A stretch of 64,000 nucleotides of DNA from Arcicella aurantiaca. GTDB lineage: Bacteria; Bacteroidota; Bacteroidia; Cytophagales; Spirosomataceae. Below are positions 36,376 to 45,319 of the stretch, piece after piece. Under the pieces are notes generated by a model that worked only from the letters and a program-made list of their open reading frames with translations, had not been told where the DNA came from and ran no database searches. A program made the position numbers and the translations under genes. How positions within the stretch are numbered: the stretch's first letter is position 1; every line of letters begins with the position of its first letter. The DNA is taken from NCBI RefSeq assembly GCF_003148625.1, contig NZ_QGGO01000001.1:1-64000 (forward strand). Reading direction: 5' to 3'.

Positions 36376-36383
36376 TATATTTG
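36376..36383 (+). promoter_or_regulatory. -7 box of the HNH cassette
   Basis: TATATTTG fits TAnnTTTG and lies 18 bases before the ATG at 36402. It overlaps the alternative TTG start at 36381, which argues for 36402 as the true start. Confidence 0.5.
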
Positions 36384-36401
36384 TACAAAACAAATGAAAT
36401 C

Positions 36402-36635
36402 ATGGTTCAAACAGTTTATGATGAAGTTGCCAGTTTCATGGCATCAATGAATCCCGAAAAAGTAATAGCTTTTAAACCTTCAAAAGCTAATCAAAATAGA
36501 CTTGACTTTTTATTAGATAAACAAACAGAAAAAAGACTTTCAAAAGATGAATTAAACGAGTTAGAGCATTATCTTATGCTGAATCGGATTATTGGACTTG
36601 CCAAAGCACGTGCATTGAGTCTTGTGTCGGCATGA
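36402..36635 (+). CDS. Small helical protein paired with an HNH nuclease
   Basis: 77 residues from the ATG at 36402. It is predicted mostly helical: VYDEVASFMASMNPEKVIAFKPS, then NQNRLDFLLDKQTEKRLSKDELNELEHYL and NRIIGLAKARALSL. There is no signal or membrane segment. The gene overlaps the HNH gene by four bases (ATGA), so the two are translationally coupled. Small proteins of this type are often found just before such HNH genes in Bacteroidota and cyanobacteria, to my recollection. It could be an antitoxin or accessory subunit; this is unproven. Confidence 0.7.
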   Translation: MVQTVYDEVASFMASMNPEKVIAFKPSKANQNRLDFLLDKQTEKRLSKDELNELEHYLMLNRIIGLAKARALSLVSA

Positions 36636-37036
36636 GAAAAGGAATTTCTGCCAAATTAAAGCAACAAATTGCACTGCGAGCAAATTTTAGATGTGAATAT
36701 TGTCTATTGCCCGATAAAGTTTCATTCTATAATTTTCATATTGACCATATTCGTAGTTTAAAGCACGGAGGAAGTTCGGAAGTAGATAATTTGGCTTATT
36801 GTTGCCCCGATTGTAATCACTTTAAAGGAACGGATATTGGTAGTTATACTATTGATGATGAGCTTGTTAGGTTCTTTAATCCTCGTATAGAATTATGGAA
36901 AGATAATTTTGAAATTATTAATGGATTAATTTTGAGCAAGACAGATATTGCAAAAGTTACCGAGCAAATTTTTAAATTCAATGATGTAGATAGAGTTATT
37001 TTTAGAATCGAATTAATAAAACTTGGACTTTACTAA
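36632..37036 (+). CDS. HNH endonuclease
   Basis: 134 residues. The HNH motif is complete: the zinc cysteines C21/C24 (CEYC) and C58/C61 (CPDC), the catalytic region FHIDHIRSLKHGG and the Asn of VDNLAY, ending CNHFKGTDIG. The C-terminal half (about 60 residues) is helical and of unknown role. The domain predicts a metal-dependent DNA nuclease. It overlaps the small upstream gene and both lie between 32-bp direct repeats, so the pair looks like a movable cassette. Confidence 0.88.
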   Translation: MRKGISAKLKQQIALRANFRCEYCLLPDKVSFYNFHIDHIRSLKHGGSSEVDNLAYCCPDCNHFKGTDIGSYTIDDELVRFFNPRIELWKDNFEIINGLILSKTDIAKVTEQIFKFNDVDRVIFRIELIKLGLY

Positions 37037-37082
37037 CGATTATCCTGTAAGAGCTTCTTATGGGATTTTTTATTGAGGTACT

Positions 37083-37114
37083 GGTTTGTAACACAGTAAT
37101 CTTTCCCGTGAAAT
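37083..37114 (+). repeat. Direct repeat, right flank of the HNH cassette
   Basis: Second copy of the 36310-36341 repeat (29 of 32 bases identical), same orientation. It still carries the TTTGTAA of the dipeptidase stop, as a relic of the gene end. Confidence 0.8.
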
Positions 37115-37159
37115 ACCAATAACTTGGCATTAAAATTTCCCAATCTCCATACAATATCG

Positions 37160-37167
37160 TAATTTTG
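37160..37167 (+). promoter_or_regulatory. -7 box for the ABC-F gene
   Basis: TAATTTTG matches TAnnTTTG, 34 bases before the ATG at 37201. Confidence 0.5.
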
Positions 37168-37200
37168 TACTTTATTAAGAATTAAGCAAATACAAGATAA

Positions 37201-38820
37201 ATGTTAAACGTATCAAATGTTTCACTCCGTTTCGGAAAACGGGTACTTTTTGAAGATGTAAATATCAAGTTTGTAGAAGGAAACTGCTACGGTTTGATTG
37301 GTGCAAATGGTGCAGGAAAGTCAACTTTCTTGAAAATTCTTTCGGGTGAAATCGACTCGCAAACAGGTTCTGTATCGATGAACCCCGGTGAGCGTATGTC
37401 AATGTTAAAGCAAAACCATTTTGAATATGAGGAAGTTCCTGTATTACAAGCGGTTATCATGGGGAATAAACGCCTTTATGATATTATGGTTGAGAAAGAT
37501 GCTATTTATTTAAAAGAAGATTTTACAGAAGAAGACGGAAACCGTGCTGCTGACCTCGAAGCAGAATTTGCTGAAATGAATGGTTGGGAAGCTGAATCTG
37601 AAGCTGGGCAATTGTTAAGTGGCTTGGGAATTAAAGAAGATTTGCATTATACCTTGTTAAAAGATGTTTCGGGTTCTGAAAAAGTAAAAGTGCTTTTGGC
37701 ACAAGCTTTATTTGGTTCTCCAGATATTTTGTTATTAGATGAACCTACCAACAACTTAGATATTGAGTCTATTCTTTGGTTAGAGAATTTCTTGACAAAT
37801 TTTAAAAATACCGTAATTGTTGTTTCTCACGACCGTCACTTCTTAGATAACGTTTGTACGCACATTGCCGATTTAGATTTTGGAAAAATTCAATTATACG
37901 GGGGTACTTACACTTTCTGGTACGAATCATCACAATTAGCGGCTCGTCAGCGTGCTGACCAAAACAAGAAAACTGATGAAAAACGTAAAGAATTGGAGGA
38001 ATTTATTCGCCGATTCTCTGCTAACGTTGCGAAGTCAAAACAAGCAACTTCTCGTCAGAAAATGTTGGATAAATTACAAGTTGAAGACATTAAACCTTCA
38101 TCACGTCGTTATCCATTTATCAACTTCAAACCTGAACGTGAAGCAGGTGACCAATTACTTTCAGTAGAAGGTTTGTCAGCTAAAAATCCAGAAGGAGAAT
38201 ATTTGTTTAAAGATGTGTCATTCACTTTAACGAAAGGAGATAAATTAGCCGTTCTTTCTCGTGACTCATTGGCTGTTAGTGCTTTATTTGATATTTTGAT
38301 GGGCGAAAGAACTGCCGATGCAGGAACTTTCAAATGGGGAGTGACTACCACTCAGGCATATTTGCCAAATGATAATGCTAAGTATTTTGAAGATGGTTCA
38401 TTAAACTTGGTAGATTGGTTACGCCAATATTCAACTGAAAAAGACGAATCATTTATTCGTGGATTCTTGGGTAGAATGTTGTTCTCAGGAGACGAAGCCT
38501 TGAAAAAATGTACTGTAATTTCTGGGGGTGAAAAACAACGTTGTATGTTCTCAAGAATGATGTTGTCGGGTTCAAACGTAGCCATTTTCGACGAACCAAC
38601 CAACCACTTAGACTTAGAGTCAATTACGGCATTGAACAACGGAATGGTTGATTTTGCAGGAACAATTTTATTTACTTGTCATGACCACCAATTAACGCAA
38701 ACCGTGGCAACACGTATTTTAGAACTTGGACCAAAAGGTTATTTAGATAAATTAATGACTTTTGATGATTACATTACTGACGAGCGTGTAAAAGCTCAGA
38801 AAAATGAAATTTACGGATAA
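37201..38820 (+). CDS. ABC-F ATPase, YbiT-like, with degenerate second Walker A
   Basis: 539 residues, two ABC domains and no membrane segment, the layout of ribosome-associated ABC-F translation factors. Domain 1 has a normal Walker A (GANGAGKSTF), an unusual signature (VSGSEKVKV) and Walker B with LLLDEPTNNLD. Domain 2 has a normal signature (ISGGEKQR) and Walker B (IFDEPTNHLD), but where Walker A should be it reads LSRDSLAVSALF, lacking the GK[ST] core. A charged linker (about residues 245-300) joins the domains. It may bind ATP in only one composite site. It is transcribed alone and ends in a strong terminator. Confidence 0.9.
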   Translation: MLNVSNVSLRFGKRVLFEDVNIKFVEGNCYGLIGANGAGKSTFLKILSGEIDSQTGSVSMNPGERMSMLKQNHFEYEEVPVLQAVIMGNKRLYDIMVEKDAIYLKEDFTEEDGNRAADLEAEFAEMNGWEAESEAGQLLSGLGIKEDLHYTLLKDVSGSEKVKVLLAQALFGSPDILLLDEPTNNLDIESILWLENFLTNFKNTVIVVSHDRHFLDNVCTHIADLDFGKIQLYGGTYTFWYESSQLAARQRADQNKKTDEKRKELEEFIRRFSANVAKSKQATSRQKMLDKLQVEDIKPSSRRYPFINFKPEREAGDQLLSVEGLSAKNPEGEYLFKDVSFTLTKGDKLAVLSRDSLAVSALFDILMGERTADAGTFKWGVTTTQAYLPNDNAKYFEDGSLNLVDWLRQYSTEKDESFIRGFLGRMLFSGDEALKKCTVISGGEKQRCMFSRMMLSGSNVAIFDEPTNHLDLESITALNNGMVDFAGTILFTCHDHQLTQTVATRILELGPKGYLDKLMTFDDYITDERVKAQKNEIYG

Positions 38821-38828
38821 AAAACAAA

Positions 38829-38854
38829 ACCCTGAGAATTTTCTCAGGGTTTTT
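38829..38854 (+). terminator. Terminator after the ABC-F gene
   Basis: A perfect 10-bp stem (ACCCTGAGAA / TTCTCAGGGT) with a TT loop, followed by TTTT. Confidence 0.9.
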
Positions 38855-39333
38855 ACATTTATTAACAGTTAGGTATGTTTTATTTGATGTCTTAGGCTCT
38901 TTTTTGAGAGTTAGGGTATTGTAATAACTTTGTGGTTAGGCAATAATTGAATGTTATTAGTGGTTGGTGTTTAGTCCCGACTCCAATAGCCGCCACTATC
39001 TTCATCGGGTTTGTAATTGTATTATTCTAATTACATACTTATAACGTTAAAGCTTTTCTAAAGTCACAAAACTTACCAAATGTGAATTTTTTTAAATCTG
39101 TTAATATTTGTTAATACGCTTTTTTTTAAGGTTTTATATTAAATTTCATGTACTAATTCCAAATTTTCTTTTGTTTTTGAGAAAGAAAAAAGCGATAAAA
39201 AAATATAATTTTTTTCATAAATTCATCATGTCTTCCTTCAAAACAATAATTTTATTATTTTTATATGGATTAAATACTAACATTTAATCATAAACAGTTA
39301 TAAACACATCACATATTTTAACAAACCCAAACA
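38855..39333. other. Gene-free AT-rich stretch
   Basis: About 480 bases between the ABC-F terminator and the lipoprotein gene. I see no credible reading frame, tRNA or inverted repeat. The promoter of the lipoprotein gene must lie in its last part, but no clear TAnnTTTG box is visible. Confidence 0.5.
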
Positions 39334-39783
39334 ATGAAAAACCTATCAATAATTTTGGCAATGGTCATTTTAGGATTCGTATCATCTTGTAAAAAAGACG
39401 AAACAACGACTCCAGCAAAAACAAAAACTGAGTTAATTACAGCGAAAGTATGGATAATCAATGAAGTAATAGCGTTAGGTACACCAGTCTATACAAAAGG
39501 CGGAACAGATGTTCTAAACTTAGGATTTGCAAAAGTTTCGTTATCCTTTAAATCTGATGGTAGTGTGTCAGGATTTGATAATAATGGAAAAACGCTTCCA
39601 ATATCTGCAAAATGGAGTTTGTCAACAGATGAAACTAAAATTATAATTTCTGGTTCTGGCATTACAGGTTTAGACGGAGAAGCTTTAATAATTCAGTTGA
39701 CTGATACCAATTTTGAAGTCAAAGGAAAGGTAACTTATCAAGGAATAACGGGAGATGCTAATTTAAAAATGATTCCACAGTAA
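39334..39783 (+). CDS. Small lipoprotein, lipocalin-like
   Basis: 149 residues. The signal ends at a lipobox (GFVSSC, Cys19) followed by KKDETTTPAKT, a typical Bacteroidota surface lipoprotein start. The rest is beta-rich with the pattern of lipocalin-like domains in this phylum: TAKVWIINEVIALG, ANVxLSFKSDG-type strand (AKVSLSFKSDGSVSGFD), AKWSLSTDETKIIISG and ALIIQLTDTNFEVKG. The ligand is unknown. It is transcribed alone and has its own terminator. Confidence 0.75.
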   Translation: MKNLSIILAMVILGFVSSCKKDETTTPAKTKTELITAKVWIINEVIALGTPVYTKGGTDVLNLGFAKVSLSFKSDGSVSGFDNNGKTLPISAKWSLSTDETKIIISGSGITGLDGEALIIQLTDTNFEVKGKVTYQGITGDANLKMIPQ

Positions 39784-39808
39784 AATATTTTTAAATGTAA
39801 ATTTCTTA

Positions 39809-39845
39809 AAATCAGTCAGTTGTAAAATTGACTGATTTTTTTTGC
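39809..39845 (+). terminator. Terminator after the lipoprotein gene
   Basis: The stem AAATCAGTCA / TGACTGATTT is followed by eight T. Confidence 0.8.
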
Positions 39846-39916
39846 ATTTTTTTCTTGTTTCTGCTTTGTATTTTAAAATTAATCTCCTAATTTTGCAGTC
39901 CCAAACAACGGGAAAT

Positions 39917-39990
39917 GGTTTCGTAGCTCAACTGGATAGAGCATCTCACTACGGATGAGAAGGTTTGGGGTTCGAATCCCTACGAGATCA
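39917..39990 (+). tRNA. tRNA-Arg (anticodon ACG)
   Basis: A 74-nucleotide cloverleaf: acceptor GGTTTCG/CGAGATC with two G-U pairs, D arm with AGCTCAACTGGATAGAGC, anticodon loop CTACGGA with anticodon ACG, T loop TTCGAAT. CCA is not encoded after the discriminator A. A terminator follows at once. Confidence 0.96.
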
Positions 39991-39992
39991 CT

Positions 39993-40027
39993 AAAAGCCT
40001 CTCTACGTAATGTAAAGAGGCTTTTTT
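39993..40027 (+). terminator. Terminator of tRNA-Arg
   Basis: AAAAGCCTCT pairs with AGAGGCTTTT, followed by T residues; it ends just before the stop of the converging DUF4450 gene. Confidence 0.85.
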
Positions 40028-40031
40028 GTTT

Positions 40032-43000
40032 CTATTCTTCAACTGTCACCGCCATCAATCCAATAATTACATCGTTGTTTAAAGCAATCATTTGAATTGC
40101 TTTAATTGGAGTTTTAGGAATATTTATTTCATAAACATTTGCAGCTCCGCCATCAATGGCTTTATTGCTGAATCCTTTAATGCTGTTGTATTTAATATCC
40201 TCTTTGGTAAACTTTCCTGTTTTTAACAATAGTCTGGTCGGACGCTCGGTCTGAGAATATTTAAACGCTTTTCCATCGTAAAAAAAATCCTGTTCTATTG
40301 GCCACCAATTGTTTGGGTTATTCAAATGAAATTCTTGTTTACTGTCGTTTTCAAAAGTTATTACCACTTTCCCATTATTCATTTGGCTTTGCATAGGATT
40401 GGTCGTTCCTGCCATTAATAAATGCAATCTTTGTCCTGTGAGGCTTTCCGTTTTTATGGATAACGTATCTGGAAAATTATCCCATTTGCTGACAAAGGCA
40501 ATATTGTTCTTTTGAGCGTCTGAGGGTGTACGGAACGGTATCTTGTCAAAGAATATTTGTTCGTTTTCTTCTTGGGCATTTTTGCGTAAGCCAGAATCAT
40601 CAATTATGGCGTCGGTTAATGGATAGCACCAATTGCCAATTCCTTGTGTTGGAAGTTGTAATGTTGCGGATTGTGGGCGTGGACTCAGATATTCGTTTTT
40701 GAAAATATTGGTTACTTTCTCGTTGAACGTTTTACTTAAATCAATTGTGTGGAAAATGTTAGAATAGAGTTTTCTTTCGATTTTACTTTCTGATACTTTT
40801 TCAACGATATTTTTGCTTTCTTCTCTTATTTTTTCTTCTCCATAAATAATTTCAATTTTAAAATCTTTTCCTTTTGTAGTCGTGAAAGAAAGAAAAGTTA
40901 AATCTCCTTTTTTCAATAAATGGCTTTCAACTTTCTTTCCGTTTACATTGACTGATTTTACGGTTGAATATTCGCAAGGAATAAACATGGATAATTCAAT
41001 GGCTTGGTTAAATCCTGTTTTGATATTGTATATTGATTTTTGTTTATTTCGTTTAAAATCAAATGAAATATCTTTAGTTTTCAAACTTGCAAAATCCCAT
41101 GTTTTAGGAAAACCTTGTTCAATGGTTAATTTCCCTGCTAATAAATGCGGTTTTATGCCAAATAAGCCCTCAATTAGGCTTCTGCCTGCCATTCCTATAC
41201 CATCGGCAAAATCACGGTATAATTCGCCTCGCATGGCGTCTAAGCTTGATAGTTGCTCAAATCCTCCCGGAGAAGCGGAGGTGTAAAAGCTTTCAATGAT
41301 GTTATTTCGCCAAATATTGTATGCTAAAGTTGGGTTTCCGCCTTGCCAACAAGCTAAAGCCGTATGCAAATTTTCGCCCAATGCCACATTGTTGATACTC
41401 CATGTGTAAGGTTGCCAATTGGTGGTGCTGAGGAGATAAAAGTCTTGTTTGAGTTCTGGAATAGAAAATGGAATTTTTGGAATATTTTTATCAATATACT
41501 TCGTCATGCTAAATTGTTGTTCAGACGATGCCGCTTCTGAATCTATGGCATGGTAAACTGTCCAAACTGCTGCCGATGGATGAGTTTGTTGTAAGCCCAA
41601 AGCGTCTTTGTATTCTGCAAAACAACCTGTTTCATTTAGCCATAATTTTTCTTGTAAAACTTTATAAATCTTATTGGCTTCATCTTGAAAAGGCTTATCG
41701 TTTTTACCCAAAATTTTGGCTAATTGTGCCGCTGAACGAAATGCACGGTAATTGTAAGCGGTTGAATGCGTAACGCCTCCACCGCTGTATTGAAGTGCAT
41801 CGCTCGCCCAAATGCAGCAATAAGCATCAAATAGACCGTCATTGTCTGGGTCAAAATTGTGTTTTTCCCATGCTAAATGTTTTTCAATAACGGGGAATAT
41901 TTCTCGTAAATAAGTGGTGTCGCCTGTCCAATTAAAATGATTAAGAAGTTGGTCGATATACACCAAATTCATATCATAGTGATGTGCTTTTATGTCACCA
42001 TTTGGATTTCGACAAATGTAACCATCGGTAAAAATTGCTTTCCCAATTTTTTCAACTTGTCGAGCCATATTCATCGCTGTATCTGGCAAAAAATCTGTTA
42101 ATGGAACATTACTTCCAACTTGCGATTTTGCATAAGCCGAAAAATGAGTTTTGGCACGGTCATGTTGCCCCAAAACGTCAGCAATATAAGGTCCTCGCCA
42201 AGCAGGCAAACGCATTCGCCAAGCAATTGCTCCGTGCATATACGTTGGATTTTCCCAAATGGCATCTGCCGCTAAACTTAAAGCTTGTCCGAGTGGATTG
42301 AGTAAAGAATCGGGCGTATTTATCTGAATTGTATTGAGGATTTGCTGACGTAAAACATCGTTTTCTTGAGCAAATGTTGAAATTTTTTCATACTCAAAAG
42401 CAAGATTTCCTTTCTGAATATAACAAAACTGGCTCGTATTTTTTAATGTACCCGAAGCTATCAAACAAGGCGTTGCGGTGTGTTCTTTAGTAGAAATTAT
42501 ATTTTGAGGTAAATTTACATTGACTGCGTTGGCGATGGCTAATTCATAATTTTTAGGGAAAATCCCTGCCATTATTTGTGTAGAATCTTTGGGGTTATAC
42601 TGAACTTTAAATTGATTTTTATTCAACTGAAATTGATTATTTAGGCATTTTTCGGGTGTTAAATAAAAGACACTTTCTGGGTCTGCACCAATGTCCCCGT
42701 CACGATTGAATTTTTTGCCTGTAATTCCTCCGTAAAGAAAAATTATCTTTAAATTCTTCGGAATATTCCCAATTGCTTGGTAATCAATTAGCATTCCTTC
42801 GGTGCTATAAGTTGCGGTAACTTTTAGTTTTAAAATGGCAGAACCCAATAAATCATCTTTAATTTGATAAAACATTGCCCCATCTTCATAGATAGTTTCG
42901 ATGTTTTTTGCTTCTGAAATCCATTTGCTTTTACCTTCATTAATTAAACCAATCTTACAGTTTCCGCCCATGCCTGGTAAGTACATGGCAAATTCTGGAA

Positions 43001-43196
43001 AATCCCCTGTTTCTACTCGAAAAGCAGTATTTGAGCCGTATAAAGCACGATTAAATTTCTGCTTGGGATTTTCACAACGAAAACCTTTGCCGTGAGTTGG
43101 ACTATAATGTAAATGTTTGATGATGGGCGTTGTTTGTCCGAAAATGGTTTGGACACAACCAAAAAATAAAAATAAAAGAGCGATTATGTTACGCAT
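40032..43196 (-). CDS. DUF4450 glycosidase-like protein, secreted
   Basis: 1054 residues with a signal peptide (IIALLFLFFGCVQTIFGQ). The N-terminal region (HLHYSPTHGKGFRCENPKQKF, NRALYGSNTAFRVETGD) matches DUF4450. The middle third is an (alpha/alpha)6-type catalytic barrel: AIAWRMRLPAWRGPYIADVLG, YDMNLVYIDQLLNHFNWTGD, DNDGLFDAYCCIWASDALQYSGGGVTHSTAYNYRAF, GEFADGIG-like YRDFADGIGMAGRSLIEGLFG. The C-terminal part holds beta domains. It is probably a periplasmic polysaccharide-degrading enzyme. The substrate is unknown; no SusC/SusD pair is nearby, so this is not a typical PUL. Confidence 0.75.
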   Translation of the reverse strand: MRNIIALLFLFFGCVQTIFGQTTPIIKHLHYSPTHGKGFRCENPKQKFNRALYGSNTAFRVETGDFPEFAMYLPGMGGNCKIGLINEGKSKWISEAKNIETIYEDGAMFYQIKDDLLGSAILKLKVTATYSTEGMLIDYQAIGNIPKNLKIIFLYGGITGKKFNRDGDIGADPESVFYLTPEKCLNNQFQLNKNQFKVQYNPKDSTQIMAGIFPKNYELAIANAVNVNLPQNIISTKEHTATPCLIASGTLKNTSQFCYIQKGNLAFEYEKISTFAQENDVLRQQILNTIQINTPDSLLNPLGQALSLAADAIWENPTYMHGAIAWRMRLPAWRGPYIADVLGQHDRAKTHFSAYAKSQVGSNVPLTDFLPDTAMNMARQVEKIGKAIFTDGYICRNPNGDIKAHHYDMNLVYIDQLLNHFNWTGDTTYLREIFPVIEKHLAWEKHNFDPDNDGLFDAYCCIWASDALQYSGGGVTHSTAYNYRAFRSAAQLAKILGKNDKPFQDEANKIYKVLQEKLWLNETGCFAEYKDALGLQQTHPSAAVWTVYHAIDSEAASSEQQFSMTKYIDKNIPKIPFSIPELKQDFYLLSTTNWQPYTWSINNVALGENLHTALACWQGGNPTLAYNIWRNNIIESFYTSASPGGFEQLSSLDAMRGELYRDFADGIGMAGRSLIEGLFGIKPHLLAGKLTIEQGFPKTWDFASLKTKDISFDFKRNKQKSIYNIKTGFNQAIELSMFIPCEYSTVKSVNVNGKKVESHLLKKGDLTFLSFTTTKGKDFKIEIIYGEEKIREESKNIVEKVSESKIERKLYSNIFHTIDLSKTFNEKVTNIFKNEYLSPRPQSATLQLPTQGIGNWCYPLTDAIIDDSGLRKNAQEENEQIFFDKIPFRTPSDAQKNNIAFVSKWDNFPDTLSIKTESLTGQRLHLLMAGTTNPMQSQMNNGKVVITFENDSKQEFHLNNPNNWWPIEQDFFYDGKAFKYSQTERPTRLLLKTGKFTKEDIKYNSIKGFSNKAIDGGAANVYEINIPKTPIKAIQMIALNNDVIIGLMAVTVEE

Positions 43197-43318
43197 TACA
43201 AAGAGTTTTAGAGAATAAAATTGATAATCAAGACATTAAGATTGTAAGGGTTCAATTTTTACTCAAAGTCTTGACCAATCTTTCCCAGAAAATGGAATAC
43301 CTTTATGGTCAAAATTGA

Positions 43319-43786
43319 ATGAAATTAAGCATGAAAATTAAGATTAAAGAGTGGATAAAGCGATATGGCTGGGCTGAAGTAATTTCTTTAATGCTTACCG
43401 TTTTATCATCTTGGCTTGCTTTTAAACTAACCAATAGTAAAATTACAACGGCATTAATTGGCACTTGGATAGGGAATATTGGCTATTTTGGAACAATTTT
43501 AATAGGTGATATTTTGCTCGCACAAAAGCAATTACGAAGTATTGATAAACCATATTCCCTTACAACTTTCTATAAAAACATCAGGGCCTTATTGGTAGAA
43601 TTCGGGATTGCTGAATTATTTGATAGTCTGTTTATTCGTCCTGTCTTGATGTATTATTTACCAATTTGGATGGATAATTTGTCGGTAGGAGTGGTGTTGG
43701 CGAAACTATTGGCAGATATAACTTTTTACATTCCTGCTATTGTGAGTTACGAATTATCGAAGAAGAAATTACGCAACTTTGAGTAG
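43319..43786 (+). CDS. Small integral membrane protein
   Basis: 155 residues with about four hydrophobic segments (VISLMLTVLSSWLAFKL, TTALIGTWIGNIGYFGTILIG, VLMYYLPIWMDNLSVGVVLAKLLA, ITFYIPAIVSYEL). The N-terminus is basic (MKIKIKEWIKRYG), suggesting that the start could be either the first Met or Met5. I do not recognise the family. It is divergent from the DUF4450 gene and converges on the RecD-like gene, from which a 35-bp-arm hairpin separates it. Confidence 0.6.
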   Translation: MKLSMKIKIKEWIKRYGWAEVISLMLTVLSSWLAFKLTNSKITTALIGTWIGNIGYFGTILIGDILLAQKQLRSIDKPYSLTTFYKNIRALLVEFGIAELFDSLFIRPVLMYYLPIWMDNLSVGVVLAKLLADITFYIPAIVSYELSKKKLRNFE

Positions 43787-43789
43787 GGT

Positions 43790-43870
43790 TGATAGCACAC
43801 AGATTTAATGGATTAGACACGGATTTAATAATTCTATCCGTGTCTAATCCATTAAATCCGTGTGCTATCA
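43790..43870. repeat. Inverted repeat with 35-bp arms
   Basis: Arms 43790-43824 and 43836-43870 match in inverse with one mismatch and an 11-base loop. They contain TAATGGATTAGACACGGAT. Such ATT-rich ACACGGAT repeats are common between Bacteroidota genes. It lies exactly between two convergent genes and could act as a transcription barrier, but has no T-run. Confidence 0.85.
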
Positions 43871-43872
43871 TC

Positions 43873-45309
43873 TCAGTCAAAAAAATCATTGTGGAAATTC
43901 AACAAAAACACTTCATGGGTTGCTCTGGTAATGGCAGTGTAAAGCCAACGAATAAAATCTTCATTGATAAGTTCATCGGTTAAATAACCTTGTTCAATAA
44001 AAACAGCATTCCATTGCCCACCTTGCGACTTATGACAAGTAAGAGCATAAGCAAATTTTACTTGTAAAGCATTCAAATATTTATCTTTACGGATTTCCTC
44101 ATTGCGTTCTTTTTTAGTAAGAATATGGGCATAATCTGCCGAAACGGACTCATAAAGGGCTTTGTTTTCATCTTTCGACATCGCAGGTGTGTTGGTATAA
44201 AGCGTATCCAACATCACTTTTGCTTCAATGTGTGGATGGTCTTCATAATCCAAAAGTCGCAAGGTCAAAGTTGCAAATCTGAATCCGTGCATCTCCTCAA
44301 TTCCTCTGATTTTCATAACTTCCACAAAATCGCCATTTGCCAAAAATCCTGCGGGAGAATCTTCGCTTAACCAATGATAATTATTTCGTACAATCATCAA
44401 TAAATCTCCTGCTGCCAATTCATCTTCTTGAGAGAAAATTCTTTGTCGGATATAGCGATTATACTGAACCGCAGTTTTGTTGGAACGGGTGAGAATAATG
44501 GTATTTTCACGGTCAAATTTTCGGTAGGCATAATTTAATCCATCTTCCAATTTTTCGCCCGTCATTTTATAAAAATCTCTAAAACCTTTGGTCGTAAAGC
44601 TGATTTTAGGAGCATTTTCTCTTAATAAATCTCGTAATTTGGTAGCATTAAATAAGATGCCAGAGTCGGCATCCTGACGCATTACATCGGTTAATTCCTG
44701 CTCTAAAACGCCAATATGAAATTGCCCTTCCATGTACGATTTTTCTAAAGCAGGAGAATTTAATTTGCCCACAGGAGGTAATTGTGCGGTATCACCCACA
44801 AAAATCACCTTGTTACCGTTATAATCAGTTTCGGGATTAGTGAAAATAAATTCCATCAAATCAGTCAATAAACCTGCTGTGCCAAATTCTGCATCGTCAG
44901 AAATCATGGAAGCCTCATCAATAATAAAAACCGTATTAGTGGCGTAATTATTTTGACGTTGAAATTCCAAATTTCCCGTAAAAGCATTGGCAACTTGACG
45001 ATAAATTTTCTTATGAATCGTCAAAGATTTTTTCTTGGAATAATTACTCATCACCTTCGCTGCTCGACCCGTAGGAGCAAGAAGTACTGACTTTAATCCA
45101 AATTTTGGTAAAACCTTAATGATAGTACTAATAACGGTAGTTTTACCCGTACCTGCGTAACCTTTCAACAGAAAACAAAGTGGACCAAAATCATCTTGAT
45201 TGGTCATGAAATTATCCATTTTTTGGAATAATTCGACTTGCCCAGTAGTTGGTTCAAAAGGAAATTTTTGACGGAGGAGGAAGGAAGGAGTTGGGTTTTC
45301 GGTGGACAT
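43873..45309 (-). CDS. RecD-like SF1 helicase
   Basis: 478 residues. SF1 motifs in order: Walker A GYAGTGKTTVI, LAPTGRAAKVM (Ia), FIIDEASMISDD (II), VGDTAQLPPVG (III), ILTRSNKTAVQYN (IV), YALTCHKSQGGQWNAVFIEQG (V) and WLYTAITRATHEVFLL (VI). It is a RecD/Pif1-type 5'-3' DNA helicase with the UvrD-like C-terminal fold, without RecB or RecC partners, as is usual in Cytophagales. It lies ten bases downstream of the PtuB-like gene on the same strand, so it may be co-transcribed with the defence pair. Confidence 0.88.
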   Translation of the reverse strand: MSTENPTPSFLLRQKFPFEPTTGQVELFQKMDNFMTNQDDFGPLCFLLKGYAGTGKTTVISTIIKVLPKFGLKSVLLAPTGRAAKVMSNYSKKKSLTIHKKIYRQVANAFTGNLEFQRQNNYATNTVFIIDEASMISDDAEFGTAGLLTDLMEFIFTNPETDYNGNKVIFVGDTAQLPPVGKLNSPALEKSYMEGQFHIGVLEQELTDVMRQDADSGILFNATKLRDLLRENAPKISFTTKGFRDFYKMTGEKLEDGLNYAYRKFDRENTIILTRSNKTAVQYNRYIRQRIFSQEDELAAGDLLMIVRNNYHWLSEDSPAGFLANGDFVEVMKIRGIEEMHGFRFATLTLRLLDYEDHPHIEAKVMLDTLYTNTPAMSKDENKALYESVSADYAHILTKKERNEEIRKDKYLNALQVKFAYALTCHKSQGGQWNAVFIEQGYLTDELINEDFIRWLYTAITRATHEVFLLNFHNDFFD

Positions 45310-45319
45310 TTATTGGGAT

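Noticed and set aside
40032-43196. A polysaccharide utilisation locus around the DUF4450 protein
   Set aside because: No SusC/SusD-like genes, regulator or other glycosidase lie nearby.
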